Assembly (NCBI RefSeq): GCF_964036635.1
Contig: NZ_OZ038524.1
Coordinates: 1,536,001-1,600,000, forward strand
Direction: 5' to 3'
DNA length: 64,000 bases
Origin: Tenacibaculum dicentrarchi
Lineage (GTDB): Bacteria; Bacteroidota; Bacteroidia; Flavobacteriales; Flavobacteriaceae
Position 1 is the stretch's first letter. Each line of letters begins with the position of its first letter. Below the pieces are notes generated by a model. That model had not been told where the DNA came from, did not search any database, and saw nothing but the letters and a program-made list of their open reading frames with translations. Positions 26,944 through 35,951 of the stretch are shown here, in pieces. The position numbers and the translations under genes are program-made.

Positions 26944-29799
26944 ATGAAAAAAATTACACTTTTATTTTTCGCTATGCTGTGTAGTAGTCTTATTTGGGCG
27001 CAGTCAAAAATTTCAGGAACTATTGTCGATAGCGCCAATCAACCGTTGCCTGGTGCAAATATTATCGAAAAAGGAACAGCCAACGGTGCTAATTCTGATT
27101 TTAACGGGGCTTTTAACCTAACCGTTCAAAATAATGCTATTTTAGTTGTTAGTTTTTCGGGGTTTGAAACCCAAGAAATTGCCTTAAAAGGTAAAAAGAA
27201 TATTAAAATTATTTTAAAAGAAGGTTTAGAGTTAGACGAAGTTGTTATTACAGGTTCGCGAACTCCATCACGAAGTAATACCACAAGTGCTTTGCCTATT
27301 GATGTGGTGTCTGCTAAAGATTTACAATCTACCGGGCAGGCTACTTTTGATAAAGCTTTACAATATAAAATTCCATCTTTTAACACGGTTCAAACACCTG
27401 TTAATGATGCAACTTCTTTATTAGATCCGTATGAAATTAGAAATATGGGACCTAGTAGAACTTTAATTTTAATTAACGGTAAACGTAAAAATTTAAGTTC
27501 TTTATTATATACCCAAACTTCGCCAGGACGTGGTGAAACAGGTTCTGATATTTCAGGAATCCCTACCGATGCCATTAAAACAGTGCAGGTTCTTAGAGAT
27601 GGCGCTTCGGCTCAGTATGGTTCTGATGCTATTGCGGGGGTTATTAATATTATTTTAAAAGATGATGCCAAAAATGGTTCAGCAACATTAAGGTCAGGAA
27701 TTACAGGGCAAGGTGATGGTAAAATGTTGGGGGTAAGCATAAATAATGGAACTACAATTGGTGATGATAAAGGTTTTGTAAACTATACGGCTGATATTTC
27801 TAAAACAGCATTATCGAACAGACCTGGTACTGTTGATGCAGCGGGTGAATTTGCCGATTTTTACGACCCCGATGCTCAAAATCCAATTACACTTACCGAT
27901 GTTCAAAACTATTTAAAAAGACATCCTGATGCTGACAATATTAATGGATCACCACAGTTAGCGGCTTCTAAATTTTCAATTAACGCAGGATATACACTTA
28001 GTGAAACTACCGATATTTATGCCAATGCAGCATACGTGTTTAAAAAAGTAAATTCGTTTGCAAACCACAGAACACCTTATTGGAGAACGTTAGATAAAAA
28101 AACAGGCTATCCTTATTTGGCTGATTTTTATCCTGGAAGTCATCCGACAAATGCGGGTGGATACGACGGTTATACCCCAACTTTTGAAGGAGATTTAAGT
28201 GACTATAATGCTACAATTGGTTTTAAAACCAAGAAAAATGATTGGAATATTGACGTAAGCTTTACCACGGGAGGGAATTCACAAACTTATAGAGTTAGTG
28301 AATCTCATAACAGAAATATTGTCCACTCTGCTTCTACTTGGATTGACGCAAATAAAAATGGTATTGTTGATACTGGCGAAATAACCGAAGGTTCAGAATT
28401 ATACAGAGCAAATAGTAAAAAATCTTTTGATCCGGGAGGAACTGCTTTTTCTCATAATGTAGGAAATATTGATGTTTCAAGAATACTTTCCGATAAAGTA
28501 AGTGTTGCTTTTGGTACGGAATTTAGGTCAGAAGAGTTTGAAGTAATCGCTGGTGAATTAGGTTCTTATGATGGTGGTGGTGCCGATTCATTTGCAGGAA
28601 ACAGCCTTGAAAATTCAGGTAAATTTAGCCGTTATAATTTAGGAGGATACGCAAGTTTAGATTATGACGTTAATGACGATTTTTTACTTAGCGGAACTGC
28701 AAGAGTTGAAAACTACTCTGATTTTGGAAGTACTTTTGTATGGAAGTTAAGTTCTCGTTATAAATTTTCTGATGATAAATATACCGTAAGAGGTTCGGTT
28801 TCTACAGGATTTAGAGCACCAACATTACATCAAATTTATACACAAAAAGCACAATATAGCTTTGTACCAGGACAAGGAATACAAGTTGGTGGTTTGGTAA
28901 ATAACGTATCATCGCAAAAAGGATTATTAGGATTGCCTGATTTAACCGCCGAAGAATCTACTAATATAACTGTTGGTATTGGAGCTAAACCTTTTAGAAA
29001 TTTCTCTTTCACACTAGACTATTACAATATTAAAGTTGACGACAGAGTAATTTTAAGTACCGAAGTAAAACCACCAAATACCCCTACTTTTAGCGGATTG
29101 TCAGACGTTAGTTTCTTTTTAAACGCTATTGACACTAAAACTTCTGGTTTAGATGTGGTTATTGGTTACAAAAATATTGAAGTTGCCGATGGTAAATTAG
29201 GCTTTAACTTATCGGGTAATTACACTATTGAAAACAAGCGAGTTGGCGCAGTTAAAAACCCGAAATTTGTTGCAGATTCAAATCAATCGGTAGTAAATGA
29301 TACACAAGAAGCTTTATTTTTTACCTCAAGACCGCAAACAAAATGGATTTTAGGAACTACCTACGATATTGGTAAATTCGGAATATCATTAAACAACACT
29401 TATTTTGGTAAAACAAAATTTGCACAACAAGGACTGCAAGATTTAGAAGGATTATTTACCAATGCTTCCGATATTCCTGCTGGAGCAGTTTCTGACGGAA
29501 GTTCAGATTTAAGAACCGAGTTTATTCCAAAAGTAGTAACCGATTTAGGTATCAATTTTAGCGCAACCGACCGAATTACCATTGCTTTAAACGTAAATAA
29601 TATTTTAAACGTTTTACCAGAATGGAAATTTACAGAAGCAACCCCAACAGGGCAAGCAATTTTAAATGGTGCAGCTGTTAGCAACTCGCCATCAAACTTA
29701 ATTACCTTTAACCAACGTTATTCACAAATGACTTATGATGGTTATCATTTTAGTCAATTAGGAACGATGTTTAATTTATCTGTGAATTATCAATTTTAA
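26944..29799 (+). CDS. TonB-dependent receptor
   Basis: Outer-membrane receptor of 951 residues. Signal peptide about 1-19 (ending IWAQ), then a carboxypeptidase-regulatory-like domain (about 22-95). A TonB-box-like DEVVITGSR (99-107) leads into a plug with MGPSRTLILINGKRK and DAIKTVQVLRDGASAQYGSDAIAGVINIIL. The barrel ends with LSVNYQF, a typical C-terminal Phe. No SusD homologue or ligand-specific enzyme is adjacent, so the substrate cannot be assigned; the plug resembles receptors for siderophores or small ligands rather than SusC. A strong terminator follows, so it is a single-gene unit. Confidence 0.92.
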   Translation: MKKITLLFFAMLCSSLIWAQSKISGTIVDSANQPLPGANIIEKGTANGANSDFNGAFNLTVQNNAILVVSFSGFETQEIALKGKKNIKIILKEGLELDEVVITGSRTPSRSNTTSALPIDVVSAKDLQSTGQATFDKALQYKIPSFNTVQTPVNDATSLLDPYEIRNMGPSRTLILINGKRKNLSSLLYTQTSPGRGETGSDISGIPTDAIKTVQVLRDGASAQYGSDAIAGVINIILKDDAKNGSATLRSGITGQGDGKMLGVSINNGTTIGDDKGFVNYTADISKTALSNRPGTVDAAGEFADFYDPDAQNPITLTDVQNYLKRHPDADNINGSPQLAASKFSINAGYTLSETTDIYANAAYVFKKVNSFANHRTPYWRTLDKKTGYPYLADFYPGSHPTNAGGYDGYTPTFEGDLSDYNATIGFKTKKNDWNIDVSFTTGGNSQTYRVSESHNRNIVHSASTWIDANKNGIVDTGEITEGSELYRANSKKSFDPGGTAFSHNVGNIDVSRILSDKVSVAFGTEFRSEEFEVIAGELGSYDGGGADSFAGNSLENSGKFSRYNLGGYASLDYDVNDDFLLSGTARVENYSDFGSTFVWKLSSRYKFSDDKYTVRGSVSTGFRAPTLHQIYTQKAQYSFVPGQGIQVGGLVNNVSSQKGLLGLPDLTAEESTNITVGIGAKPFRNFSFTLDYYNIKVDDRVILSTEVKPPNTPTFSGLSDVSFFLNAIDTKTSGLDVVIGYKNIEVADGKLGFNLSGNYTIENKRVGAVKNPKFVADSNQSVVNDTQEALFFTSRPQTKWILGTTYDIGKFGISLNNTYFGKTKFAQQGLQDLEGLFTNASDIPAGAVSDGSSDLRTEFIPKVVTDLGINFSATDRITIALNVNNILNVLPEWKFTEATPTGQAILNGAAVSNSPSNLITFNQRYSQMTYDGYHFSQLGTMFNLSVNYQF

Positions 29800-29847
29800 A
29801 TAACGCAAACTATTAACTCTCATTAATCGTTTATTTTTTTGATAGAA

Positions 29848-29877
29848 AGCCGAAATCGTACTGATTTCGGCTTTTTT
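29848..29877 (+). terminator. terminator of the second TonB receptor gene
   Basis: AGCCGAAATC (29848-29857) and GATTTCGGCT (29863-29872) form a perfect 10-bp stem, 5-nt loop, followed by a T-run. Confidence 0.9.
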
Positions 29878-29897
29878 ACTTTTATTTTTTTTTATTA

Positions 29898-29990
29898 GAA
29901 GCAATTTCCCGCTTTCCGCACTCGCTTTTTTTATTTTTTTGAAGAAAAAAAACAAAAAAGAGCTCAAACAATTGCTGTAATCGGGGCTAG
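29898..29990 (-). repeat. dispersed palindromic repeat, copy 3
   Basis: Minus-strand copy of the 85-bp element, slightly longer (93 bp) because of extra A/T residues in the central hairpin. On its own strand it runs from CTAGCCCCGATTACAGCAAT to GCGGGAAATTGCTTC. Confidence 0.85.
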
Positions 29991-30048
29991 GCATTAGTAC
30001 TATTTTTTTAAGAATTGTACAAGAAAGATACTTATGTAATTAAAAATC

Positions 30049-30103
30049 AGACCTTACAGGTTTTGAAAACCAAATTATGGTCATGCTAAATTTATTTTAG
30101 CAT
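30049..30103. repeat. half AGACCT repeat plus hairpin remnant
   Basis: AGACCTTACAGGTTTT (30049-30064) is identical to the left arm of the palindrome at 19455 but lacks the right arm. Soon after, ATGCTAAA (30083-30090) pairs with TTTAGCAT (30096-30103). The latter resembles a degraded GTCATGCTGA-type intergenic repeat known to me from flavobacteria. Probably decayed repeats. Confidence 0.45.
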
Positions 30104-30257
30104 CGCATCAACAGGTGAACTACAGCTAATCAGGATGCGAACCTTAAATAAAACCCCGTTGACAAATGCGATTTTCTGTTTTTCTGATAAAACTTTTTTA
30201 ATAAAATTTAAGCAAGCTCCAAAAATAAAACTAAAATTATAAGCTATTTTTTAGGCA

Positions 30258-30293
30258 CAAAAAAATCCTAAGTAAAAACTCAGGATTTTTTTA
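30258..30293 (-). terminator. terminator of the ferredoxin gene
   Basis: AATCCTAAGT and ACTCAGGATT form a stem with one mismatch and an AAAA loop; on the minus strand it is followed by a T-run. It begins 19 bp after the ferredoxin stop. Confidence 0.8.
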
Positions 30294-30311
30294 TTTTACT
30301 AATAAAATATC

Positions 30312-30662
30312 TTATTCGTTATGCATAAAACGCTGTTTTGCTAACAACTCTTCATCTGTTTCTACGTTATCGTCATCAGGAACACAACAATCTACTGGGC
30401 AAACTGCCGCACATTGTGGCTCTTCATGAAAACCTTTACACTCTGTACATTTATCTGCTACGATAAAATATATTTCATCAGAAATAGGCTCTTGATCGGT
30501 ATCTGCATTGGCTTTTTGTCCGCTAGGCAATACTAAATCCCCTTTTAAATCAGTACCATCTGCATATTTCCAATCATCAGCGCCTTCATAAATTGCCGTA
30601 TTCGGACACTCTGGTTCACAGGCTCCACAATTTATACACTCATCTGTTATAATAATAGCCAT
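30312..30662 (-). CDS. 2[4Fe-4S] ferredoxin
   Basis: Electron carrier of 116 residues. First cluster motif: Cys9, Cys12, Cys15, Cys19 ([12 protein letters not shown]). Second: Cys72, Cys75, Cys84 and Cys88, with [10 protein letters not shown] after a longer spacing, typical of the 4Fe-4S dicluster ferredoxins of the FdxA/Alvin type. A 50-residue acidic insert lies between the motifs. It is divergent from the acyl-CoA reductase gene across a 71-bp region. Redox partners cannot be named from the sequence. Confidence 0.94.
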   Translation of the reverse strand: MAIIITDECINCGACEPECPNTAIYEGADDWKYADGTDLKGDLVLPSGQKANADTDQEPISDEIYFIVADKCTECKGFHEEPQCAAVCPVDCCVPDDDNVETDEELLAKQRFMHNE

Positions 30663-30683
30663 AATTAATCTATTTCAGTTTTG

Positions 30684-30691
30684 TAACTTTG
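30684..30691 (+). promoter_or_regulatory. -7 element for the acyl-CoA reductase operon
   Basis: TAACTTTG is an exact TAnnTTTG match 43 bp before the start at 30734, inside the divergent ferredoxin/reductase promoter region. Confidence 0.5.
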
Positions 30692-30733
30692 CAGTTGCAA
30701 AAATAGTTCCAAATTAATTTAGAAACAATATAA

Positions 30734-31795
30734 ATGGATACAATCCAAAACAGAATCGATGCTTTTATTAAATTAGGAGTCTTTTTAGAACAGTTTTCTC
30801 ATGAGGATATTCAAAAGAAAGAAAACATTCCCCATAACGACTTATTTTTTGATGGTTTTAAACATCAATTAAAAATAGCCGAAGAAAATAATAAATGGTT
30901 TACCCGTCAAAATTTATTATTTGCCATAAAAAGTTGGGCAGAAGCTTTATCCGAAGAAAATATTCAGCAATGGATTGCTAACGAAAATTTAGGTAAAAAT
31001 ACGCCTAAAAATGTAGCGATTATTATGGCGGGAAATATTCCGTTGGTTGGTTTTCATGATTTTTTATCAGTATTAATTTCGGGGCATTCGGTTTTGGTAA
31101 AACAATCGTCAAACGATAAACATTTAATGCCTTTTTTAGCAAAATATTTAGAATATGTTGCACCTCAACTAAAAGGAAAAATTACTTTTACCCAAGAAAA
31201 ACTAACTGATTTTGATGCCGTTATTGCTACAGGAAGCAATAATACAGCCCGTTATTTTGAATATTATTTTAAAAATAAGCCGAGTATCATTAGAAAAAGT
31301 AGAAATTCTGTAGCCGTTTTAACAGGAAACGAAACTGCTGAAGATTTTGAAAATTTAAGCAATGATATTTTTCATTATTTTGGATTAGGTTGTCGTTCGG
31401 TTTCAAAATTATTTGTCCCTAAAAACTATGATTTCGAATCCTTTTTTAAAGGAATGTACAACAAACAAGATATTATTAACAACGCCAAATACGCCAATAA
31501 TTACGATTATAATAAAACGGTGTATTTAATGAGCGAGTTTGATATTTTAGAAAACGGCTTTTTAATGATTAAAGAAGACCCAAGCTACACCTCGCCTATT
31601 GCTACTATTTTTTATGAATATTACGATACTATTACCGAGCTGAAAACAAAACTTGAAATCGAAAAAGAAAAAATACAGTGTATTGTTGCCCGTAATTTTA
31701 TGGAAAATGAAATTGCTTTTGGACAAACTCAGCATCCTACATTATCCGATTATGCCGATGGCGTAAATACCTTAGCTTTTTTATCAAAAATTTAA
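30734..31795 (+). CDS. LuxC-like acyl-CoA reductase
   Basis: A 353-residue member of the acyl-CoA reductase (LuxC) family, which reduces acyl-CoA or activated acids to aldehydes with NAD(P)H. The active-site Cys lies in FHYFGLGCRSVSKLFVP (about 216-232), as in aldehyde dehydrogenases. The motif VAIIMAGNIPLVGFHDFLS is strongly family-like. No lux genes are nearby, so light production is not implied. It is first in a plus-strand run with serC and serA; this order is one I associate with many flavobacteria, but the functional link is unclear. Confidence 0.86.
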   Translation: MDTIQNRIDAFIKLGVFLEQFSHEDIQKKENIPHNDLFFDGFKHQLKIAEENNKWFTRQNLLFAIKSWAEALSEENIQQWIANENLGKNTPKNVAIIMAGNIPLVGFHDFLSVLISGHSVLVKQSSNDKHLMPFLAKYLEYVAPQLKGKITFTQEKLTDFDAVIATGSNNTARYFEYYFKNKPSIIRKSRNSVAVLTGNETAEDFENLSNDIFHYFGLGCRSVSKLFVPKNYDFESFFKGMYNKQDIINNAKYANNYDYNKTVYLMSEFDILENGFLMIKEDPSYTSPIATIFYEYYDTITELKTKLEIEKEKIQCIVARNFMENEIAFGQTQHPTLSDYADGVNTLAFLSKI

Positions 31796-31817
31796 AGTTT
31801 AACTTCCTATAAATTTT

Positions 31818-31825
31818 GCACCTTT
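31818..31825 (+). promoter_or_regulatory. weak -7 element before serC
   Basis: A near match to TAnnTTTG (CACCTTTG, preceded by TTTTG) lies 27 bp before the serC ATG at 31852. It could give serC its own promoter. Seven of eight consensus positions fit. Confidence 0.3.
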
Positions 31826-31851
31826 GTTTGCTCATAAAAACAATATCAGCC

Positions 31852-32928
31852 ATGAAAAAACATAACTTTAGCGCAGGTCCTTGTATTTTACCTGAAGAAG
31901 TTTTACAAAAAGCATCCGAAGCAATTATTAATTTTAATAATGATGACTTATCGTTAGTTGAAATTTCTCACAGAAGTACCTCTTTTGTAAATGTGATTGA
32001 AAATGCGCGTAGTTTAGCCTTAGAATTACTAGGTTTAGAAAACAAAGGTTATACGGCATTGTTTTTACAAGGTGGTGCAAGCAATCAGTTTTTAATGACC
32101 GCGTATAATTTATTAAACAAAAAAGCGGCGTACTTAAATACTGGAACTTGGAGTTCAAAAGCCATAAAAGAAGCAAAATTATTCGGCGAAATTGTTACCG
32201 TTGCTTCATCCGAAGATAAAAACTTTAATTACATTCCTAAAAATTATAGCATTCCTACCGATGCCGATTATTTTCATTGCACGAGCAATAATACTATTTA
32301 TGGAACGCAAATGAAAAGTTTCCCAGAAACGGAAGTTCCTTTAATATGTGATATGAGTTCCGATATTTTTTCGCGTGAATTAGATTTTTCAAAATTTGAT
32401 TTAATTTATGCAGGCGCACAAAAAAACATGGGTCCGGCGGGAACAACGCTTGTTATCGTAAAAAACGATATTTTAGGAAAAGTGGAACGTATTATTCCTT
32501 CAATGTTAAATTATCAAACGTTTATCGATAAAGATAGCATGTTTAATACACCGCCTGTTTTTGCGGTTTACACCTCAATGCTAACCCTAGAATGGTTAAA
32601 AAAATTAGGTGGAATTCCGTTTATTGAAAAAGTAAACGAACAAAAATCGGCACTTTTATATGCTGAAATCGATAGAAACCAATTATTTACAGGAAGTGCT
32701 ATAAAAGAAGATCGTAGCCATATGAATGCGACCTTTACTATTACATCGGGTATCGCATCCGAAGCTTTAAAAAATAAATTTGATACACTTTGGAGACAAG
32801 CAAATATTAATGGTTTAGATGGTCATAGAAGTATTGGCGGATATCGTGCTAGTATGTACAATGCCTTGCCTTTATACAGTGTTCAGGCTTTGGTCGATGT
32901 GATGCAAGAACTCGAAAGAACAAGTTAA
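31852..32928 (+). CDS. serC: 3-phosphoserine aminotransferase
   Basis: PLP enzyme that converts 3-phosphohydroxypyruvate to phosphoserine in serine synthesis. The start MKKHNFSAGPCILPEEVL is the hallmark of SerC. The PLP lysine is in YAGAQKNMGPAG, and HRSIGGYRASMYNA near the end binds substrate phosphate. ATG 31852 gives 358 residues, the normal length; the frame extends to a TTG at 31816 that is not needed. It is 60 bp ahead of serA. Confidence 0.96.
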   Translation: MKKHNFSAGPCILPEEVLQKASEAIINFNNDDLSLVEISHRSTSFVNVIENARSLALELLGLENKGYTALFLQGGASNQFLMTAYNLLNKKAAYLNTGTWSSKAIKEAKLFGEIVTVASSEDKNFNYIPKNYSIPTDADYFHCTSNNTIYGTQMKSFPETEVPLICDMSSDIFSRELDFSKFDLIYAGAQKNMGPAGTTLVIVKNDILGKVERIIPSMLNYQTFIDKDSMFNTPPVFAVYTSMLTLEWLKKLGGIPFIEKVNEQKSALLYAEIDRNQLFTGSAIKEDRSHMNATFTITSGIASEALKNKFDTLWRQANINGLDGHRSIGGYRASMYNALPLYSVQALVDVMQELERTS

Positions 32929-32988
32929 TTATAAAATTACCCTTTAATTTATCAATTGAAATTACCAATTAAAAGAAACATACTTTAA

Positions 32989-33945
32989 ATGAAAATATTA
33001 GTAAACGACGGAATCTTAGACGGTGGAACAGCTACCCTAGAAAATGCAGGATTTGAAGTAATAACAACCAAAGTTGCGCAAGAACAGCTAGACAACTTTA
33101 TCAATGAAGAGCAAATTAATGTTGTTGTTATCAAAAACAGCACAGAAATTCATGCCGAACTGATCGATAATTGCCCTACCTTAAAACTAATTGCAAACGC
33201 AAGCACAACCAACGATAATATTGATGTTATTTACGCCCAAGAATGTGGTGTGCAAATTATTAATGTTTCAGATGCAAGTGCCAATGCTGTTGCCGAATTG
33301 GTTTTTGCTCATTTATTAACAATGGCTCGTTTTTTACACCAAGCCAATAGAGAAATGCCTTTAGAAGGTGATACGAGTTTTAATGCTTTAAAGAAACAAT
33401 TTTCAGCAGGAACTGAAGTTCGTGGAAAAACTCTAGGGATTATAGGAATGAGTATCGAAGGACAACAGGTAGCAAAACTTGCCTTAGGTTTAGGGATGAA
33501 AGTTATTGCCTACGATGTTGAATTTGGTGATTCAATTACAATTCCTGTTGAATTTTACAACGGACAAGCTATTGATATTGAAATCGATTTTACCTCAGCT
33601 GATGACTTACTAAAAGAAGCTGATTTTATTACGGTACATTTAGCATCCGAAGAAAATCATATTATTGGTGTTAAAGAGTTTGAAAAAATGAAAAAAGGTG
33701 TTGGTTTTATCAACGTTTCCCAAAGTGGTTTGGTAGATGAAATTGCCCTTGTAAATGCCATTGAAAGCGGAAAAGTACAGTATGCTGGTTTAGATACTTT
33801 TGAAAATCAGCCTACACCAGAAATTCAATTATTAATGAATCCTGAGCTATCTTTAAGCCCTAATATTGCTTCTTTTACCGTAGAATCACAACATAAAATA
33901 GGAACGGAATTGGCAAATAAAATTATTAATTCATTACACGTATAA
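32989..33945 (+). CDS. serA: D-3-phosphoglycerate dehydrogenase
   Basis: NAD-dependent D-2-hydroxyacid dehydrogenase, 318 residues, placed directly after serC. The NAD-binding motif GKTLGIIGMSIEGQQVA (about 147-163) departs from the usual GxGxxG with Met-Ser-Ile-Glu. Short form: the C-terminal ACT/regulatory domain of SerA from E. coli is missing, so serine feedback would need another route. The context with serC supports this assignment over other hydroxyacid dehydrogenases. Confidence 0.88.
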   Translation: MKILVNDGILDGGTATLENAGFEVITTKVAQEQLDNFINEEQINVVVIKNSTEIHAELIDNCPTLKLIANASTTNDNIDVIYAQECGVQIINVSDASANAVAELVFAHLLTMARFLHQANREMPLEGDTSFNALKKQFSAGTEVRGKTLGIIGMSIEGQQVAKLALGLGMKVIAYDVEFGDSITIPVEFYNGQAIDIEIDFTSADDLLKEADFITVHLASEENHIIGVKEFEKMKKGVGFINVSQSGLVDEIALVNAIESGKVQYAGLDTFENQPTPEIQLLMNPELSLSPNIASFTVESQHKIGTELANKIINSLHV

Positions 33946-33958
33946 ATTTAAATTATTA

Positions 33959-35197
33959 ATGGCAATTGTAAAACCGTTTAAAGCTGTTAGAGCTACTAGA
34001 GACAAGGTGGGGTTAGTTTCATCAAAATCGTATGAAATTTATAGCCCAGAAATGTTAAATGCTAAATTAGCGTTTAATCCTTATACATTTTTACATGTTT
34101 TAAACCCTGGTTATAAATATCATAAACAAGATATTATAGGCGAACAACGCTTTAAATTGGTACACAATCGGTATTTAGAATTTAAAGATGATGGTATTTT
34201 TACCAAAGATAAGGTTGCGGGGTTTTATATTTATCAAAAAACAACCGCAACGGCATCTTTTTGTGGTATTATTGCAGCAACTTCTGTGGATGATTATCAT
34301 AATAATGTCATTAAAAAACACGAAGGAACGCTTCAGGAAAGAGAGTTATTATTTGAAAATTATTTAAAAAATACGGGTTTTAATACCGAACCTGTATTGC
34401 TTACTTATCCTGATAATAGTGTCATTACCGCTATTATTAAAAAATATAAAGCAACTAGACCTGAATATGAATTTTCAACCACCGATAAAGAGCATCATTT
34501 GTTATGGCTGGTTAATAATAAAGAGGATATTACACAAATAACCACTGCTTTTCAAGCAATCGATACCTTGTATATTGCCGATGGGCATCATCGGTCTACC
34601 TCTGCTTGTTTATTGGCTAAAAACTTAGCAAAAGAAAACCCGAATCATACAGGAAATGAAAAATACAACTTTTTTATGAGTTATTTGTTGCCTGAAAGTC
34701 AATTGAGTATTTATGAATTTAATCGATTTATTACCGATTTAAACGGCCTAACTCCTGAAGAATTTTTAATTGAATTAGATACTTTTTTTAGAATAGAAAA
34801 CAGGGGACAAGAATTATACAAACCCAAAGAAAAGCATCAATTTAGCATGTATTTAAATGGCGAATTTTATGCCTTAAACTTACGCTTGTCAAGATATAAA
34901 TTTACAGATGCTTTAAGTAAATTAGATGCGCAAGTTTTATATACTACTGTTTTAAAACCTATTTTAGGCATCGATGATATTCGAAATGCCTCTAAAATTT
35001 TATATTCTCAAGATAAATCGGACGGTTTAGAATTAAAAACAAAAGTTGATAGCGGTAAATTTAAAGTTTCCTTCGGAATGCTACCAACCTCTATTAATGA
35101 GCTTAAGCAAATTGTAGATGCCGATATGTTAATGCCTCCAAAAACAACCTATATAGAGCCTAAGTTAAGAAGTGCTTTAACTATTTACGAGTTTTAG
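33959..35197 (+). CDS. DUF1015-family protein linked to serine genes
   Basis: Conserved protein of 412 residues, 13 bp after serA, in a neighbourhood (serC-serA-DUF1015) that I recall from many Bacteroidota. The start is rich in basic residues (VKPFKAVRATRDKVG). The motif IADGHHRSTSACLLA (about 206-220) is the most striking feature; DGHHR also occurs in ParB/sulfiredoxin-fold proteins, including an archaeal free serine kinase. No phosphoserine phosphatase is in this cluster. I infer a role in serine or phosphoserine metabolism, with low certainty. No signal peptide or membrane segment. Confidence 0.8.
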   Translation: MAIVKPFKAVRATRDKVGLVSSKSYEIYSPEMLNAKLAFNPYTFLHVLNPGYKYHKQDIIGEQRFKLVHNRYLEFKDDGIFTKDKVAGFYIYQKTTATASFCGIIAATSVDDYHNNVIKKHEGTLQERELLFENYLKNTGFNTEPVLLTYPDNSVITAIIKKYKATRPEYEFSTTDKEHHLLWLVNNKEDITQITTAFQAIDTLYIADGHHRSTSACLLAKNLAKENPNHTGNEKYNFFMSYLLPESQLSIYEFNRFITDLNGLTPEEFLIELDTFFRIENRGQELYKPKEKHQFSMYLNGEFYALNLRLSRYKFTDALSKLDAQVLYTTVLKPILGIDDIRNASKILYSQDKSDGLELKTKVDSGKFKVSFGMLPTSINELKQIVDADMLMPPKTTYIEPKLRSALTIYEF

Positions 35198-35255
35198 CGC
35201 ATTAAAAAATATCAAAACAATAGCAAAAAACATCTTGAACTTGAAAAATAATAAA

Positions 35256-35921
35256 ATGACAGGAATTAAAGAAAATCTTATCGAAATAAAAAAAACAATT
35301 CCAGCGAATGTAACTTTAGTTGCTGTTTCGAAAACCAAACCTATTGCCGATATTCAAGAGGCTTACAATGCTGGGCAACGAGTATTTGGTGAAAATAAAA
35401 TTCAGGAAATGGTTACAAAATTTGATGCCTTGCCAAAAGACATTGAATGGCATATGATAGGGCATTTACAAAGCAATAAAGTTAAATATATGGCGCATTT
35501 TGTAAATTTAATTCATGGAGTTGATAGCTTTAAAACCTTAAAAGAAATTAATAAACAAGCTAAAAAACACCACCGTGTAATTAATTGTTTATTACAAGCT
35601 CGTATTGCCAAAGAAGAAACAAAATTTGGCTTGTCATTTTTAGATATTGATACTATTATTTCATCCGAAGAACTTTTAGAACTGCAAAATATAAAGATTG
35701 TAGGCTTTATGGGAATGGCTACTTTTACCGATAATCAAAAACAATTAGAAGATGAATTTACTTGTTTAGCTAATTTTTTCAAAAACAAACAAAAAACAAC
35801 TCTTAAACCAACAATATTATCAATGGGAATGAGTGGTGATTATCAGCTAGCTATAAAAAACGGAAGTACTATGGTACGAATTGGTAGCGCTATTTTTGGC
35901 GTTCGAAATTATATTGTTTAG
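35256..35921 (+). CDS. yggS: YggS-family pyridoxal phosphate homeostasis protein
   Basis: PLP-binding TIM-barrel protein of 221 residues that buffers free pyridoxal phosphate. The PLP lysine is in TLVAVSKTKP near residue 26, and further motifs are GENKIQEM, WHMIGHLQSNKVKY and LSMGMSGDY. ATG 35256 is preferred over an in-frame TTG at 35235. The gene sits behind the PLP-dependent SerC gene group, which fits cofactor handling but may be chance. Confidence 0.95.
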   Translation: MTGIKENLIEIKKTIPANVTLVAVSKTKPIADIQEAYNAGQRVFGENKIQEMVTKFDALPKDIEWHMIGHLQSNKVKYMAHFVNLIHGVDSFKTLKEINKQAKKHHRVINCLLQARIAKEETKFGLSFLDIDTIISSEELLELQNIKIVGFMGMATFTDNQKQLEDEFTCLANFFKNKQKTTLKPTILSMGMSGDYQLAIKNGSTMVRIGSAIFGVRNYIV

Positions 35922-35951
35922 TTTTACACTTATCAGTTTAAAAAAAAAGAT

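Larger units (their letters stand above)
29800..30311. other. 512-bp repeat-rich intergenic stretch
   Basis: No gene is seen. In order it holds the receptor terminator (29848), dispersed repeat copy 3 on the minus strand (29898), a half AGACCT repeat (30049-30064), a degenerate ATGCTAAA/TTTAGCAT hairpin element (30083-30103) and the ferredoxin terminator (30258). Confidence 0.6.

Noticed and set aside
30734..31795. Bioluminescence or quorum-sensing lux operon suggested by the LuxC-like gene
   Set aside because: No luxA, luxB, luxD or luxE is near; the gene is followed by serine-synthesis genes.
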